DNA of 62,233 nucleotides from Pseudonocardia sp. 73-21 (lineage in GTDB: Bacteria > Actinomycetota > Actinomycetes > Mycobacteriales > Pseudonocardiaceae), in NCBI RefSeq assembly GCF_001899645.1, contig NZ_MKVV01000044.1, forward strand, positions 1 through 62,233. The letters are read 5' to 3'. Numbering within the stretch: the first letter of the stretch is position 1; each line of letters starts with the position of its first letter. This document shows positions 9,315 to 19,211 of this stretch, in pieces. A program made the translations under genes and the position numbers. The notes below the pieces were generated by a model, which saw only the letters and a list, made by a program, of their open reading frames with translations, did not search any database and was not told where the DNA came from.

Positions 9315-12300
9315 CACCCCACCTCTGGTTCGGCCAGCACCACGGCGAACGGGAACACAAGCTCGCGGACCTGCCCGTAGCGGGCGTCGAGCCGGTCGAG
9401 TTCCTGCTGACGATTCTCCTCCAGCGCGTCGAGTCGGTCTTGCCAGGACTGCCGGTCGCGCTCGAACTGCACCACCTCCCGGCGGTCGAGGTCGTCCAGG
9501 GTGAGCTGTACCGCGCCGGACGCGGCCAGCGCGGCGGTGAGCGTGGCGTGCAGTTGGTCGAACACCGCCACGGTGTGTGTGCGTGCCCGCTCGTGCTGGC
9601 GCGCCAGGTCCGCCGTGCGCGTCTCCTTCTGTGCGGTCGCTCGCAGCGCCAGGTCCTCCACCAGTCGCGGAGTGAGCTCGGCCCACTGCGCGACCAGCCG
9701 CTCGCGGGTCGCGGCTGCGGCCGGGCGGCAGGCCGCGGGCTCTAGCGCACGCTCCACCGCTCCGCGCAGCGCGCGGTAGGCCCGCTGCTCCAGGTCCAGC
9801 CGCTTGCTGCGGCCGGCCGCGGGCAGCTCGCGGCCGGCCAGCACGATCTCCTCGTGCAGGCGCCCTCCGTCGGCCCCCACGATCACCAGCCGGGCCATCA
9901 CGACCACGACCGGTCCGCGCAGCGCCAGCTCCGGCGGGGAGTCGAAGCGGACGGCGCTGACCCGGTGCAGGTCGGTCCGCCCACCCCACACCGCGCTCCG
10001 CAACAGTCGTGTCGCCTGATCCACCAGCGGGTGTCCGAGATGGCCGAGCACGATGTCGTCGCGGCCGCGGACCACGGCCGGGTCGAACGTCAGCGGCCGC
10101 AGCTCCCCGGACAAGGGGTCCGCGAGCCCGATCAGCGTGTTCTCCCACCCGGCTCGCAGCTCCGGCGGGGTGATCTCGCCCGGCGCGCCGTCGACCAGCG
10201 GTGGCTGCTGGGCGAGCGCCAGCGCGGTGTCGACTACCCGCCGGACGTTGGCCGGGGCGACGTGCAACCGCTCCACGGAGGTGTCGAGCTGAGCGCGCAG
10301 CCGCTGCGCCTGGGCCCGCAGATCCTGCTCGGCGCGCAGCACCGAGGTGGACACCTTCGGGTTGACGGTGAGCGGGTCCACCAGCACCGGGCGGCCCAGC
10401 ATCCGCGCCTCCACCGCACCGGCGAGCACCGGGTTGACGCTGCCCAGGTCGCGCCGCTCGGCGGCAACCTTGCGGGCCACCCGGGAAAGGAACTCCAGGT
10501 CGCCGTTGTAGGAGTCCGGCTGCGCCGACTGCCACCCGGCCCCGACGAAGTGCACGACGTCGACCTCGGTGCGCTGTCCGTAGCGGTCCACGCGGCCGAT
10601 GCGCTGTTCGAGCCGGTTCGGGTTGAACGGGATGTCGTAGTGGATCACCGTGTGGCAGTGTCGCTGCAGGTCGATGCCCTCGCTGGCCGCGTCGGTGGCC
10701 AGCAGGATCCGCAGCGGATCGCGGTCCGGCGCAGCCTGGAAGGCGTCCTTGAGGTGGTCGCGCCGCACCGGGTCCATGCCCCCGTGCAGCAGCCCCAGGC
10801 GGTCACCGCCGAGCCCTCGCGCGGCGAGTACCCCGGCCAGCCACACCTGGGTGTCACGGTACTCGGTGAACACGATCACCCGGGTGGAGCTGCCGGGCGG
10901 ACTCAGCCGCAGCAGCTCCTCGACCAGCGCGTCGGCCTTGCTGTCCGCCGGCTCCGCGTGCCGCTCGGCCCATGCCGCGAGCTGGTCGAGCAGCGCCGCC
11001 TGCGCGGGGTCCGCGCCGCCGGTGAGCGAGGCCGCGCGCCGCAAGACGTCCTGCTCGGCCTCCTCCGGGTCAGGCTCGTCGCCGTAGTCGTCGAGCAGCC
11101 AGTCGGGCACCGAGTCATCGAGGAGGGGTAGTGCGGCTCGGTCGGCGCCCACGACGGTGGCCCGGTGTGCGGTCAGGGTCCGCGCGAAGGCAGCGGGGGA
11201 GGAGAACAGGCGCTTTTTCAGCAGCAGGGTGATCAGGTCACCGGCGCGGACGGCCGCGGCACCCGGGGTGCCGCGGCGGGCGGCGGTGTAGGCGGCCAAC
11301 AGCGCGTGCCCGGCGCGCTCGTCGTCGGAGTAGGTGACCTCGATGTGACGGGGTACGCGACCGGGGAACCGCCTGGTGCCGTCGGGCAGCAGCAGCTCGT
11401 CCTTCAACCGGCGCACCATCACCTGCCCGACGACGCCCGGGTCCGGCTCGACCCCGCGGGCGAACCGCAGCGGGTCGAGCATCTCCAGCAGGGCCTGCCA
11501 GGACTCCGCGTAGCCGTTGTGCGGCGTCGCGGACAGGAAGACCCGGTGCTGGCTGTGCTCGCCCAGCCGGCGGACCGCCTGCGTCTGCTGACTGTCCAGC
11601 GCGTAGCGCCGGCCGCTCGCCGGAGCCGCGGGGGCGCAGTGATGCGCTTCGTCGACGACGAGGACATCCACGAAGCCGGGGTGCCGGTTGTCCGGGGTCA
11701 GCACCTCGTCGAGCAGCCGCTGCACGCGCGGTGTGCGTAGCCACGGCAGGCTGACGATGATGCGGGGGAACACCGAGAACGGGTTGGCCTCCAGGCCGTG
11801 GCTGCGCCGCAGCGCCTTAAGGGCCGCGGCGTCGAGCACGGTGAACCGCAGACCGAACTTCTCCAGCAGCTCGTCGCGCCACTTGCCGGTCAGCGGGGCC
11901 GGGCACACCACGACCACCCGTCGCGCCCGGTTGCGCAACAGCATCTCCTGGATGACCAGCCCGGCCTCGATGGTCTTGCCCAGGCCGACGTCGTCGGCGA
12001 CCAGCAGATTGACCCGCGGCATGCTCAGCGCCTTCGCTACCGGTTCGAGCTGGTACTCCTCGATCGTGATGCCGGCCCGGAACGGGGCCTGCAAGGTCGT
12101 GTCGTCGGCACTGGCGACGGTGCCCCAGCGCACGGCGTCGAGGAACGCTCCGAGGATCCGCGGGTCGTCCCAGCCCTCCGCCGTCACGTCCGGCAGGCGC
12201 GTCTCCGGCAGGACCTCCCGGCCGGGCTCGATCTCCCAGACGACGGTCAGCTCGTCGCCGAGGTCCTCGTCGCTGACGCTCGTGAGCGACACGAGCGTGC

Positions 12301-12418
12301 GGCCCGGCACCTCGGCAGCGAGCTCGTCCCGGGGCTGGGTGCTGAACCGGCGTCCGTTCACCACCCACTGCTGCCCGCGCACCCGGACCAGCTCCCCGAT
12401 CTCTGGCGCGTCAGTCAC
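9314..12418 (-). CDS. drmD: DISARM SNF2-like helicase DrmD
   Basis: A roughly 1,034-residue SNF2-family DNA-dependent ATPase, the signature gene of class I DISARM and first gene of this operon. Motif I is ADDVGLGKTIEAGL near residue 140, motif II VVDEAHHC near 253, motif III SATPHNGY, and the C-terminal RecA domain has ATDAASEGIDL and QRIGRVDRYGQ. I favour GTG 12418 because AGGGGGAG lies just upstream; an in-frame ATG at 12436 has no ribosome binding site. It ends in a four-base overlap with drmMI. No clear promoter is visible upstream. Confidence 0.88.
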   Translation of the reverse strand: MTDAPEIGELVRVRGQQWVVNGRRFSTQPRDELAAEVPGRTLVSLTSVSDEDLGDELTVVWEIEPGREVLPETRLPDVTAEGWDDPRILGAFLDAVRWGTVASADDTTLQAPFRAGITIEEYQLEPVAKALSMPRVNLLVADDVGLGKTIEAGLVIQEMLLRNRARRVVVVCPAPLTGKWRDELLEKFGLRFTVLDAAALKALRRSHGLEANPFSVFPRIIVSLPWLRTPRVQRLLDEVLTPDNRHPGFVDVLVVDEAHHCAPAAPASGRRYALDSQQTQAVRRLGEHSQHRVFLSATPHNGYAESWQALLEMLDPLRFARGVEPDPGVVGQVMVRRLKDELLLPDGTRRFPGRVPRHIEVTYSDDERAGHALLAAYTAARRGTPGAAAVRAGDLITLLLKKRLFSSPAAFARTLTAHRATVVGADRAALPLLDDSVPDWLLDDYGDEPDPEEAEQDVLRRAASLTGGADPAQAALLDQLAAWAERHAEPADSKADALVEELLRLSPPGSSTRVIVFTEYRDTQVWLAGVLAARGLGGDRLGLLHGGMDPVRRDHLKDAFQAAPDRDPLRILLATDAASEGIDLQRHCHTVIHYDIPFNPNRLEQRIGRVDRYGQRTEVDVVHFVGAGWQSAQPDSYNGDLEFLSRVARKVAAERRDLGSVNPVLAGAVEARMLGRPVLVDPLTVNPKVSTSVLRAEQDLRAQAQRLRAQLDTSVERLHVAPANVRRVVDTALALAQQPPLVDGAPGEITPPELRAGWENTLIGLADPLSGELRPLTFDPAVVRGRDDIVLGHLGHPLVDQATRLLRSAVWGGRTDLHRVSAVRFDSPPELALRGPVVVVMARLVIVGADGGRLHEEIVLAGRELPAAGRSKRLDLEQRAYRALRGAVERALEPAACRPAAAATRERLVAQWAELTPRLVEDLALRATAQKETRTADLARQHERARTHTVAVFDQLHATLTAALAASGAVQLTLDDLDRREVVQFERDRQSWQDRLDALEENRQQELDRLDARYGQVRELVFPFAVVLAEPEVG

Positions 12419-12605
12419 CGAGCTCCCCCTCGACATTCGCTGAGCGTAGCGAGACCTGTCCCGTTGGTGACTACGGCCTCACCCACTCGAGCGCGTTCGT
12501 CGACCGCGACGCAGCGCAGCCAAGCATTTGTACGGATCCCTCCGACGCCAGCTACGCCCGAGGGTGGCATGAGGGTATGAACGGCTAAGTGGCGCCGGCA
12601 GACCG

Positions 12606-12902
12606 TCACGGAGAGAGCGGTAGCCGACGCGACTCTCGCGCGCACATGTGGCACACGGCGTCGGGCATGGCGCATTCCTCGTCCGTGGGTAGTCCGTCCG
12701 GCACCCCATAGCAACGCGGCAGCGTTGCCAGCAGGGTGTCCACCAGCAGGTGCGCCTGCTCCGGCGTGATCGCGACGGAGTTGCCTGGCGTGACTCCCAC
12801 TCCGTCGAACTCATCGTATGACTGGCGCGCCAACCGCTGCAGCAACGGCGCGAGATGGGCTGCTGCACCCTGGGCGTCGGCGTTGGAGTTCCGGGACGAC
12901 AT
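12606..12902 (-). CDS. Hypothetical protein
   Basis: A 98-residue soluble protein with no recognised family. It has a C-terminal CHMC segment and a helical middle part (ITPEQAHLLVDTLLATLP). It lies in the same orientation as the drm genes, 187 nt upstream of drmD, with only non-coding sequence between. Start ATG 12902 has no convincing ribosome binding site, so the call rests on frame length and composition. Confidence 0.4.
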   Translation of the reverse strand: MSSRNSNADAQGAAAHLAPLLQRLARQSYDEFDGVGVTPGNSVAITPEQAHLLVDTLLATLPRCYGVPDGLPTDEECAMPDAVCHMCARESRRLPLSP

Positions 12903-13095
12903 GACGGCACGCTACTGCCTGTTCCGATGCTGGCGTTCGCCGTCGACGCCGAGCGGGTGCCGCCTGTGGAGCACGGGCCGCTGGCGGACGGCGGCGTCAA
13001 CAGTCGACGTGCCGTCGGCTTTGCGACCTCTTAGCCGGTGACAACGACGTGGCGAGCGCGGCCAAGAATGTCAGGCACGGAGCCATACTGGTGAG

Positions 13096-13680
13096 GTGGA
13101 CCCGGCTCTCGACGAGCTGGTCGACGCTGTGGAGTCGGGCAGCGTCGAGCTGGCCGATACGATGCTTCGTGACGGTGCCGTATGCCCGCCGACCGTTCAC
13201 CTGCTGAGCAAGCACCTCGTGCAGCCCTACCTCGGGAGCGTCGCCACGCGGCCATTCCGGCGCAGAGCGGATGCCGCGGCAGCGATCGCTGGACTCGGGC
13301 AGCTGCCTGCCGTAGCTACGGCGACGCGGCTCGTTGTGGTGTGGGAGTACGGCGATCTGTGCACGGCGCTCGACCTGCCGGACGAGCGAGAGGGCGGCGG
13401 GTTCCCGCGCGGGCTGGTCGTGCTCGACGCAGACCTCTCGGAGCACGTCGTGCGGTGGCATCCGTTCGCACTTCATGCGGACGGCTCGGGACGACCGAAG
13501 CCCAGGTGGGGGCCGGTCGTGCGACACCCGGGCGTGTGGTTGCCGGAGCCCGTCGCCGAGCTGCTGGCGGTATGGCGGGAGCTGCGGCGGGGCGACATCG
13601 CTACCGCGCGGGCGGAGCTGGAGGCGGACGGCTTCGTCGTCACCTGGGCCGCAGCTTCAGTGGTCAATCCTCGCGGGTGA
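13096..13680 (+). CDS. Hypothetical protein
   Basis: A 194-residue soluble protein on the plus strand, convergent with the relaxase gene and overlapping its 3' end by 17 nt. It starts at GTG 13096, shortly after GGTGAG. The sequence opens with an acidic helical region (DPALDELVDAVESGS) and has a TRLVVVWEYGDL strand segment and a tryptophan-containing C-terminus. I recognise no domain. Convergent overlap with the transfer operon suggests it belongs to the same mobile element. Confidence 0.5.
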   Translation: MDPALDELVDAVESGSVELADTMLRDGAVCPPTVHLLSKHLVQPYLGSVATRPFRRRADAAAAIAGLGQLPAVATATRLVVVWEYGDLCTALDLPDEREGGGFPRGLVVLDADLSEHVVRWHPFALHADGSGRPKPRWGPVVRHPGVWLPEPVAELLAVWRELRRGDIATARAELEADGFVVTWAAASVVNPRG

Positions 13681-16600
13681 GCACGTGGTCGTCCGTCCCG
13701 ATGGCGAGCTCGGGCTCGGTCGACCATCGGGCGAGTTCCTCGCGCCGTGCTGCCTCGGCAGCATCGCGCTCGGCGGCGTCGACCTCCGCGCGGGCCGCGT
13801 CGGCGGCACGACGCTGCGCGATCTCGGCCAGCGACTCTTGCGCGCGCTGGACGGCGAGGGTCGATTCCGCGGCCGGCGGAACATGACGGCGGTGCGAAGG
13901 GTCGGCCGTCTCGGTGGGGTCCGGGGTGCTCGTGTCGCGGACGTCCGGTGCGACTGCCTCAGCCTCGTCGCGTCGATGCGTGAAGGCGATCTCGTCGTCG
14001 ACCACGTCGACCTCTGTCACGGGCTGCTCCCGTTCGCGGTCTGCCTGCTCGGCACGATGCAGGGCCAGCCACTGGGGCCCCGTGGTGCTGTCGTCCGGGT
14101 GGTCGAGGTCGACCCCGCGAGCCTTCAGCTCGACGCGGGCGCGATCGGCGCGGTCGCGTGTCACGGCGGTGTGGGTGAACCACGCGGCGCGCGCCTCGTC
14201 GACGACCTCAAGCTGAGCGATCTGCTCGGCGTACCGCTCCGCCTCAGCGCGAGCCGCGGCGGCGTCCGCGCGCAGCCGGGCGGCGTCGGCGGGGTCCGTG
14301 TCAGGGGCGTCGGCGCGCGCGTTCCAGACGGTGGCGTCGGTGGTCGCCTTGGCGTGGGCCTGGTGAGTTGCGGCCAGCTCGTCGTCGACCCAGCGGGGCG
14401 CCCAGGTGAGTTCTCGGTCGTAGGCGCGGACGCGGGCGCGCAGGGCACCGTCTGACAGGTCGGCCTCCTCCGCACCGGCGTCGACGAGCGCGAGGGCCTC
14501 GTGCGCCGCGCGGAACATCACCGCATGCTCGACGCGGCCCTTGCCGGGGGCGTGGCCGAGCGGGTCCTGCTCGTCGGTGTAGGCGACGAGTTCGCGGTAG
14601 GCGGCGGCCCAGCCGGCGCGGTGCTCCCAGTCCTGCCGCGCGACCACCTGATCCGCTTCGGGCACGGCGCCCAGTGCGTCCACCGCCCACGCGGGCGCCT
14701 GCTCGGCGGTGAGCGCGCCGAGCTCGTGTCGGCGGGTGTCGGCCGCCTCGGCGAGCTGGTGCAGGCGGGCGGCGCGCTTGGCGTCCGCCGGGGCGACCGC
14801 GACAGCGTCGGCCCGCAAGTGGTGCGGAATGAGATCGGCCGCGCCCTCCCGCGGGCGCGGGGTGAGCCGGCCGGCGAGCGCGTGGGTGATGCGGTGGTGG
14901 ATCACCTGCGCGGGCGAGTCGGCGTCGGTAAGGCTTCGGGCCTCGATGGCGGCCGCGAGGACCTGGTCGGGATCGTGGCCGGCGAGTTCTGCGGTGCGCA
15001 GCAGCCGCTCGAGCGAGCCGAACGCGTCGTCGGCGGCGAGGCGGCAGCGCTCGTGGTCGGTGAGGCGGCCCGCGGTAGCGAGCCGGTCGAGGGTGGCGGC
15101 GGTTCGGCCCGCATTCACCTCGCGGATCAGGTCCGCCATCCGGTCGATCTGCGTCATCACGGAGCGGGCCTCGGCCTCCGCGTGGACCTGCTCAGCGTGC
15201 GCGGAGCGGTCCTGACGGACGTTCGCCAGGCAGTCGGCGAGCACGGCCGCGCCAGTGCGCTCGGCGACCTCCAACGTCTCCCCGGTCTCTGCGTCGGGCG
15301 CGAGATGGCGGGTGACGGCGTAGAGCGTGTTGCGGGCGCGGCCGCGCGTCGCGGGGACGTAGACGCCGGCGGCGTCCGTGCCGGGGCCGATGACGGAGTG
15401 ACTGGTATCGACCGTGCGGCCCTGCGCGGCGTCCTTGGTGCTCGCGTAGCCGAGGCTGACGTGCTCGCGGACATAGGTGCCGGGCAGCTGCATGGGCGCG
15501 CCGAGAACCTCTCCCCAGAGATTCCGCTCGCCGTCGGTTGCGGCGCGGTCGATGGGCGCAACGGTGAGCCCGCCATCGGGGCGGGTGGCGATCACGCGGT
15601 ACGTCTGCTGCGTGATCGGGGCGGCGCCGTTGCCCTCGAACCCGCGCAGGTGCCAGGCCAGCGCACGGGCCTGCACCAGGTCACCGACGCCGGCCGCGGT
15701 GCCCCGCCACTCGGCCAGCGCCGGGCCCTCGCCGAGCGGGACCCCGTCCTCGGCGACGCGGCCCAGCCGCACGAGCTCGGCGCGCAGCCCGCCCGAGACG
15801 CGCGCGGCGGCGGCGTTGGTGCCGACCATGAGCAGCGAATCGTGGCCGTCGAGGGTGTCGGCCAGCCACGCGCGGGATGCAGCGGCTTCGGCCTGCTCGG
15901 CGGTGCCACCGTCGACAAGCCTGCCGCGCTTGTCGTACTCCGCTAGCACGTCCGGGTCCCCGTCGCGCAGCCGCAGCGACGCCGGGCCCTCCCACTCGTT
16001 GTCGAAGCGGCGAACCTCGGCGAGCTGGTAGGTGACGCCGTGCTCGCTGATGTCCGCAAGCGCGCCGCCAGGGCCGATCGTGGTGAGCTGGCGCGGGTCG
16101 CCGACGAGCAGCAGCTTCACACCGGCGGCCCGGCAGCGGGCACGGATGGCGACGAGATCGCCGGTCTCGGCGGTCCCGGTCTCGTCGACGACGACCATGT
16201 CGCCGGGGCGCAGCCGCCACGCCTCGTCGTCGCCGTTCGGACCCACCGCGGTCTGTCCGGGCCGGGTGCGGTCGATGCGGCCCTGCGTCGCCAGCCACGC
16301 GCGCACGTTCTTGGCCGGGAGCCCCTCGCCGGCGAGGACCTCGGCGGCGTTCTGGTACGGCGCGAGCCCGAACACCCGCCGCGGCAGCTCCTCGTCCGGG
16401 TCGGTCCAGGTGTCGGCGATGGCGCCGACGACGAACGACTTCCCGGTGCCTGCCGCCGCGGTGATCACTTCCACCTGCGCGCCGGACGTCAGGACGCCGC
16501 GCAGTGCGGCCTCCTGATCCGGGCCCAGCCGCATACCGGAGTCGGCGAACCGCGCGCACACCTCGTCGACGCGGTCCTCGGCGAACCGGTGCGCCCCGCG

Positions 16601-18124
16601 CTCGACGGCCGCGGCGATCAGCGACCGCTCGGCCGCGATCTGCCCCGGCGTCGCGTACCGGGCCGAGCCGTGGCGGCTGTAGACCGACTCGCCGTTCGCG
16701 AGCCGCAGCTCGTCGGGCAGCGCCTCGGCGTCCTCGACGGGCGTGAGGCGTTGGGCGAGATCGAGTGCGGCATCCGTGAGTCCCATCAGCAGCGGCCCGA
16801 CATCGTCGGGCTCGACGCCCAGGTGGCCGGGCAGGGCGTTGGAGACGGCCTGGACCATGTCCGAGCGCGAATAGTGCGCGCGGGTCTTCCTGATCTCGGC
16901 GACCGCGCGCTCGATGACGTCGCGCGGCGAGAATTCGGCGACCTCGCCCGGGTCCTGCGCGCGGCCCGCGAGGTGCTCGGCGAGCGCGGCGAGCCCACCG
17001 GTGACGCGATCACGCGCCATCTCCTCCCACCGGGCGAACTGCTCCTCGCGGGTCTCGCCGTCGTGGGACTTCGCCTTGCGCGTGACGAGCGTGGCCTGCT
17101 CGTGGATCACGACCCGCTCGTACGGGGACGGCTCGCGGCCCTGGGCTGCGGTGAACTGGCGGATCAGCTCGGCCGCCTTCGGACCGATCTGCGCGCGCCG
17201 CGACGAGTACAGGTCCATCAGGTCGCGGTCGACGCCGACGACCTCGCGGGCCTTGCCGTCGGGCCGGGTCTCGGTGCGGAGCCCGAGCGACCGCGCGAGG
17301 TGCGCCTCCATCACGCGCTCGGCGATCGCACCGGCGGCGGCCTTGTGCTCGTCGATCCCGCGGCCGTCGAGCCCGCGCCAGACGCCGTCCGAGCAGAGCA
17401 CGCGGTTGAGTATGGCGTTGTGGATGTGCCACTGCGGGTCGCGCTCGCGGGAGTCGTGCTGGAAGAACTGGGCGACGACGAACTCGTGCGCGTCGATCCA
17501 CCGCCCGGACCCGCCACCGTGGTGCCCGACGCGGGAGTACCCGGCGTGCTCCTGCAGGTAGGCCAGCCCGGCGCGGGTGCCGGCCATCATCGCGTCCTCC
17601 ACGGCCCGGGCGTGGACGTCCCAGGCTGCGGCGGCGTCGAGGTCGCCGCAGGCGCGGGCCTCGTTTGCGGCCCGCTCGAACGCCAGCCCGGAGACGGTCA
17701 CGCTCTTGGGCGCGGAGAACGTGACGTCGATGAACGACACGGCCTGGCGCGCCGAGCGCCCGGCCTGTGCCCGCAGCGCGGCCCGCTCCTCCGGGCCGGC
17801 GTCCGGGTGCTCGTCGAGCAGCCCGGCGTAGATCTGCTCGGCGGCCCGGTACTTGCGGTGCCCCGCGGCGAGCGCGGCGGCCTGATCCCACGTGGTGCGA
17901 TCGCGGGCCGCATGGTCGCGCGGATCGCGAAGGTGGGTGTAGACGGCCTCCATCAGGTCTGCGTCGACGTCGCCAGCGAGCCCGAGCGTCTCGGCGCCCC
18001 GGCCCCACCACTGCCCCGGCGGCTCGCCGGCGGCGACGGCGCCGGTGTAGTAGCCCTCGCGGGCCTTGGCGACCTCGTCGGTGAGGTAGCGGACGGAATG
18101 CCCGCGGTGGACGCTCAGCATCAC
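13664..18124 (-). CDS. MobF-family conjugative relaxase-helicase (TraA/TrwC-like)
   Basis: A 1,486-residue protein that would nick oriT, stay covalently bound to the strand and unwind it for transfer. The N-terminal relaxase domain has candidate catalytic tyrosines Y13 and Y25-Y26 and the metal-binding histidine motif PQWHIHN (H233, H235), with FSAPKSVTV near 136. A RecD/TraI-type helicase follows: Walker A AAAGTGKS near 555 and Walker B MVVVDETGT near 641. The last 400 residues are Ala/Arg-rich and helical. GTG 18124 overlaps the preceding stop; ATG 18121 is an equal alternative. It is the last gene of the transfer operon. Confidence 0.9.
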   Translation of the reverse strand: MMLSVHRGHSVRYLTDEVAKAREGYYTGAVAAGEPPGQWWGRGAETLGLAGDVDADLMEAVYTHLRDPRDHAARDRTTWDQAAALAAGHRKYRAAEQIYAGLLDEHPDAGPEERAALRAQAGRSARQAVSFIDVTFSAPKSVTVSGLAFERAANEARACGDLDAAAAWDVHARAVEDAMMAGTRAGLAYLQEHAGYSRVGHHGGGSGRWIDAHEFVVAQFFQHDSRERDPQWHIHNAILNRVLCSDGVWRGLDGRGIDEHKAAAGAIAERVMEAHLARSLGLRTETRPDGKAREVVGVDRDLMDLYSSRRAQIGPKAAELIRQFTAAQGREPSPYERVVIHEQATLVTRKAKSHDGETREEQFARWEEMARDRVTGGLAALAEHLAGRAQDPGEVAEFSPRDVIERAVAEIRKTRAHYSRSDMVQAVSNALPGHLGVEPDDVGPLLMGLTDAALDLAQRLTPVEDAEALPDELRLANGESVYSRHGSARYATPGQIAAERSLIAAAVERGAHRFAEDRVDEVCARFADSGMRLGPDQEAALRGVLTSGAQVEVITAAAGTGKSFVVGAIADTWTDPDEELPRRVFGLAPYQNAAEVLAGEGLPAKNVRAWLATQGRIDRTRPGQTAVGPNGDDEAWRLRPGDMVVVDETGTAETGDLVAIRARCRAAGVKLLLVGDPRQLTTIGPGGALADISEHGVTYQLAEVRRFDNEWEGPASLRLRDGDPDVLAEYDKRGRLVDGGTAEQAEAAASRAWLADTLDGHDSLLMVGTNAAAARVSGGLRAELVRLGRVAEDGVPLGEGPALAEWRGTAAGVGDLVQARALAWHLRGFEGNGAAPITQQTYRVIATRPDGGLTVAPIDRAATDGERNLWGEVLGAPMQLPGTYVREHVSLGYASTKDAAQGRTVDTSHSVIGPGTDAAGVYVPATRGRARNTLYAVTRHLAPDAETGETLEVAERTGAAVLADCLANVRQDRSAHAEQVHAEAEARSVMTQIDRMADLIREVNAGRTAATLDRLATAGRLTDHERCRLAADDAFGSLERLLRTAELAGHDPDQVLAAAIEARSLTDADSPAQVIHHRITHALAGRLTPRPREGAADLIPHHLRADAVAVAPADAKRAARLHQLAEAADTRRHELGALTAEQAPAWAVDALGAVPEADQVVARQDWEHRAGWAAAYRELVAYTDEQDPLGHAPGKGRVEHAVMFRAAHEALALVDAGAEEADLSDGALRARVRAYDRELTWAPRWVDDELAATHQAHAKATTDATVWNARADAPDTDPADAARLRADAAAARAEAERYAEQIAQLEVVDEARAAWFTHTAVTRDRADRARVELKARGVDLDHPDDSTTGPQWLALHRAEQADREREQPVTEVDVVDDEIAFTHRRDEAEAVAPDVRDTSTPDPTETADPSHRRHVPPAAESTLAVQRAQESLAEIAQRRAADAARAEVDAAERDAAEAARREELARWSTEPELAIGTDDHVLTRED

Positions 18125-18729
18125 GCCTCCTCGTCGTCGGCGTACCAGCGCACGAGCACGTCGTGCCGGGCGGCCTCGGCCGCTGCCGGGGCCAGGCCGG
18201 TCATGGCGGCGATCGCGGCGCGTGCCCGGCGCACGGCGTCGACGTACTCCGCGGCGAACGCGGGATCGATCAGCGGCCGGACGGGATCCGGCGAGTCATC
18301 GTCGCGAAGGCACGTGGCGAGGAACTGCAGGGCCCACTCGCGGCCCTGGCGCTCGCCGTCCTGCATCCGCACGACCCACGCGGCGTAGTCAGCCTCCGGG
18401 TCGGGGTTGTCCGGCTCCTCCGCGGCGATCGCGGCCGGGCTGCTGGCGCGGGCGATCGCGAGGTTGCGCTGGAGCACGGCAAGCATGGTCGCGGCACCGC
18501 GCTCAAGGGGGTGACGGGCGTCGTTCCGGTCACCCCGTCGCGGCTCGTCGAACTGGATCATGAGGTCCCGCCCTCCGTTGTGTTGATCTTGAGCAGCGGT
18601 TCCGAGCGGGCCCGCCAGGGCTCGCGACGGGCACCACGGGATCGTGATGCGTGGGTGTGGGTCTTGCTCTTGCTCGCGTTGGTCCGTGTTTTCTGGGTTG
18701 TGCTCGGGAACGGCTTCATCGGGTGTCAT
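18121..18729 (-). CDS. Hypothetical transfer-operon protein
   Basis: A 202-residue protein of no recognised family. The C-terminal two-thirds is helical (MLAVLQRNLAIARA, DYAAWVVRMQDGERQGREW); the first 60 residues are polar and probably disordered. Two starts compete. ATG 18729 has AGGAGAAG upstream and a four-base ATGA overlap with the previous gene, as in the rest of the operon. ATG 18561 (146 aa) also has a good GGAGGG. I report the longer form. Its end overlaps the relaxase start, so it may be a relaxase accessory protein; that is inference from position. Confidence 0.6.
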   Translation of the reverse strand: MTPDEAVPEHNPENTDQREQEQDPHPRITIPWCPSRALAGPLGTAAQDQHNGGRDLMIQFDEPRRGDRNDARHPLERGAATMLAVLQRNLAIARASSPAAIAAEEPDNPDPEADYAAWVVRMQDGERQGREWALQFLATCLRDDDSPDPVRPLIDPAFAAEYVDAVRRARAAIAAMTGLAPAAAEAARHDVLVRWYADDEEA

Positions 18730-19211
18730 CGGCTTCTCCTGGTTCGGGATCGGATCGGGACGTCGTGGGATCTCAGGGCTCGGAGGACGGTGGCCGGGCT
18801 GACGTCGAGCAGTGCGGCTATTCCTGCCGAGCTGGCTCCGGCGCGGTAGAGGCGGGCGACGCGCTCGACATCGAGCGCTGTGGTTCGTCGGTGGCAGGAC
18901 CGGCATTGGGGCCGGTAGCGGGCCAGATCGAGGCTGTAGCGGTAACCCCGGGCGGGATCGATGCGCTCGGTGGGGTCGGCGCCGTCGTAGGACCAGACGC
19001 ACGCCGGTGCGGAGCACTCGGCGCAGGGCCGGCCGGCGGCCGGCCCTCGCACGGCGCGCAGCCGGCGATGCAGACCCGCGTAGCTGAGGCCGGCTGCACG
19101 GATCGGGACCGATGCACGGACGTCGCCGCGCCGTGCCCGCCGCCAGTGCGGTCGGCACCACCCGCGCGCGTGGTGCGGCCGGCCGCAGCCCGCCACGGTG
19201 CAGATGCTCAT
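18726..19211 (-). CDS. Zinc-finger / helix-turn-helix DNA-binding protein
   Basis: A 161-residue protein with three cysteine clusters: CTVAGCGRP...CRPHW near the N-terminus, CAECSAPAC in the middle, and CRSCH. This arrangement recalls HNH-type or phage zinc-ribbon proteins. A C-terminal helix-turn-helix follows (residues about 125-155: VARLYRAGASSAGIAALL, then VSPATVLRALRSHDV). It may act as an oriT auxiliary or a regulator. It overlaps both neighbours by four bases. Confidence 0.6.
   Translation of the reverse strand: MSICTVAGCGRPHHARGWCRPHWRRARRGDVRASVPIRAAGLSYAGLHRRLRAVRGPAAGRPCAECSAPACVWSYDGADPTERIDPARGYRYSLDLARYRPQCRSCHRRTTALDVERVARLYRAGASSAGIAALLDVSPATVLRALRSHDVPIRSRTRRSR

Noticed and set aside
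9315..10535. Upstream extension of the drmMI frame into drmD
   Set aside because: The frame is open but overlaps the well-supported drmD; homology begins at ATG 9314, which has an ATGA junction.
12419..13095. Left attachment site of the element
   Set aside because: I looked for a copy of the tRNA-Thr 3' end here and found none.
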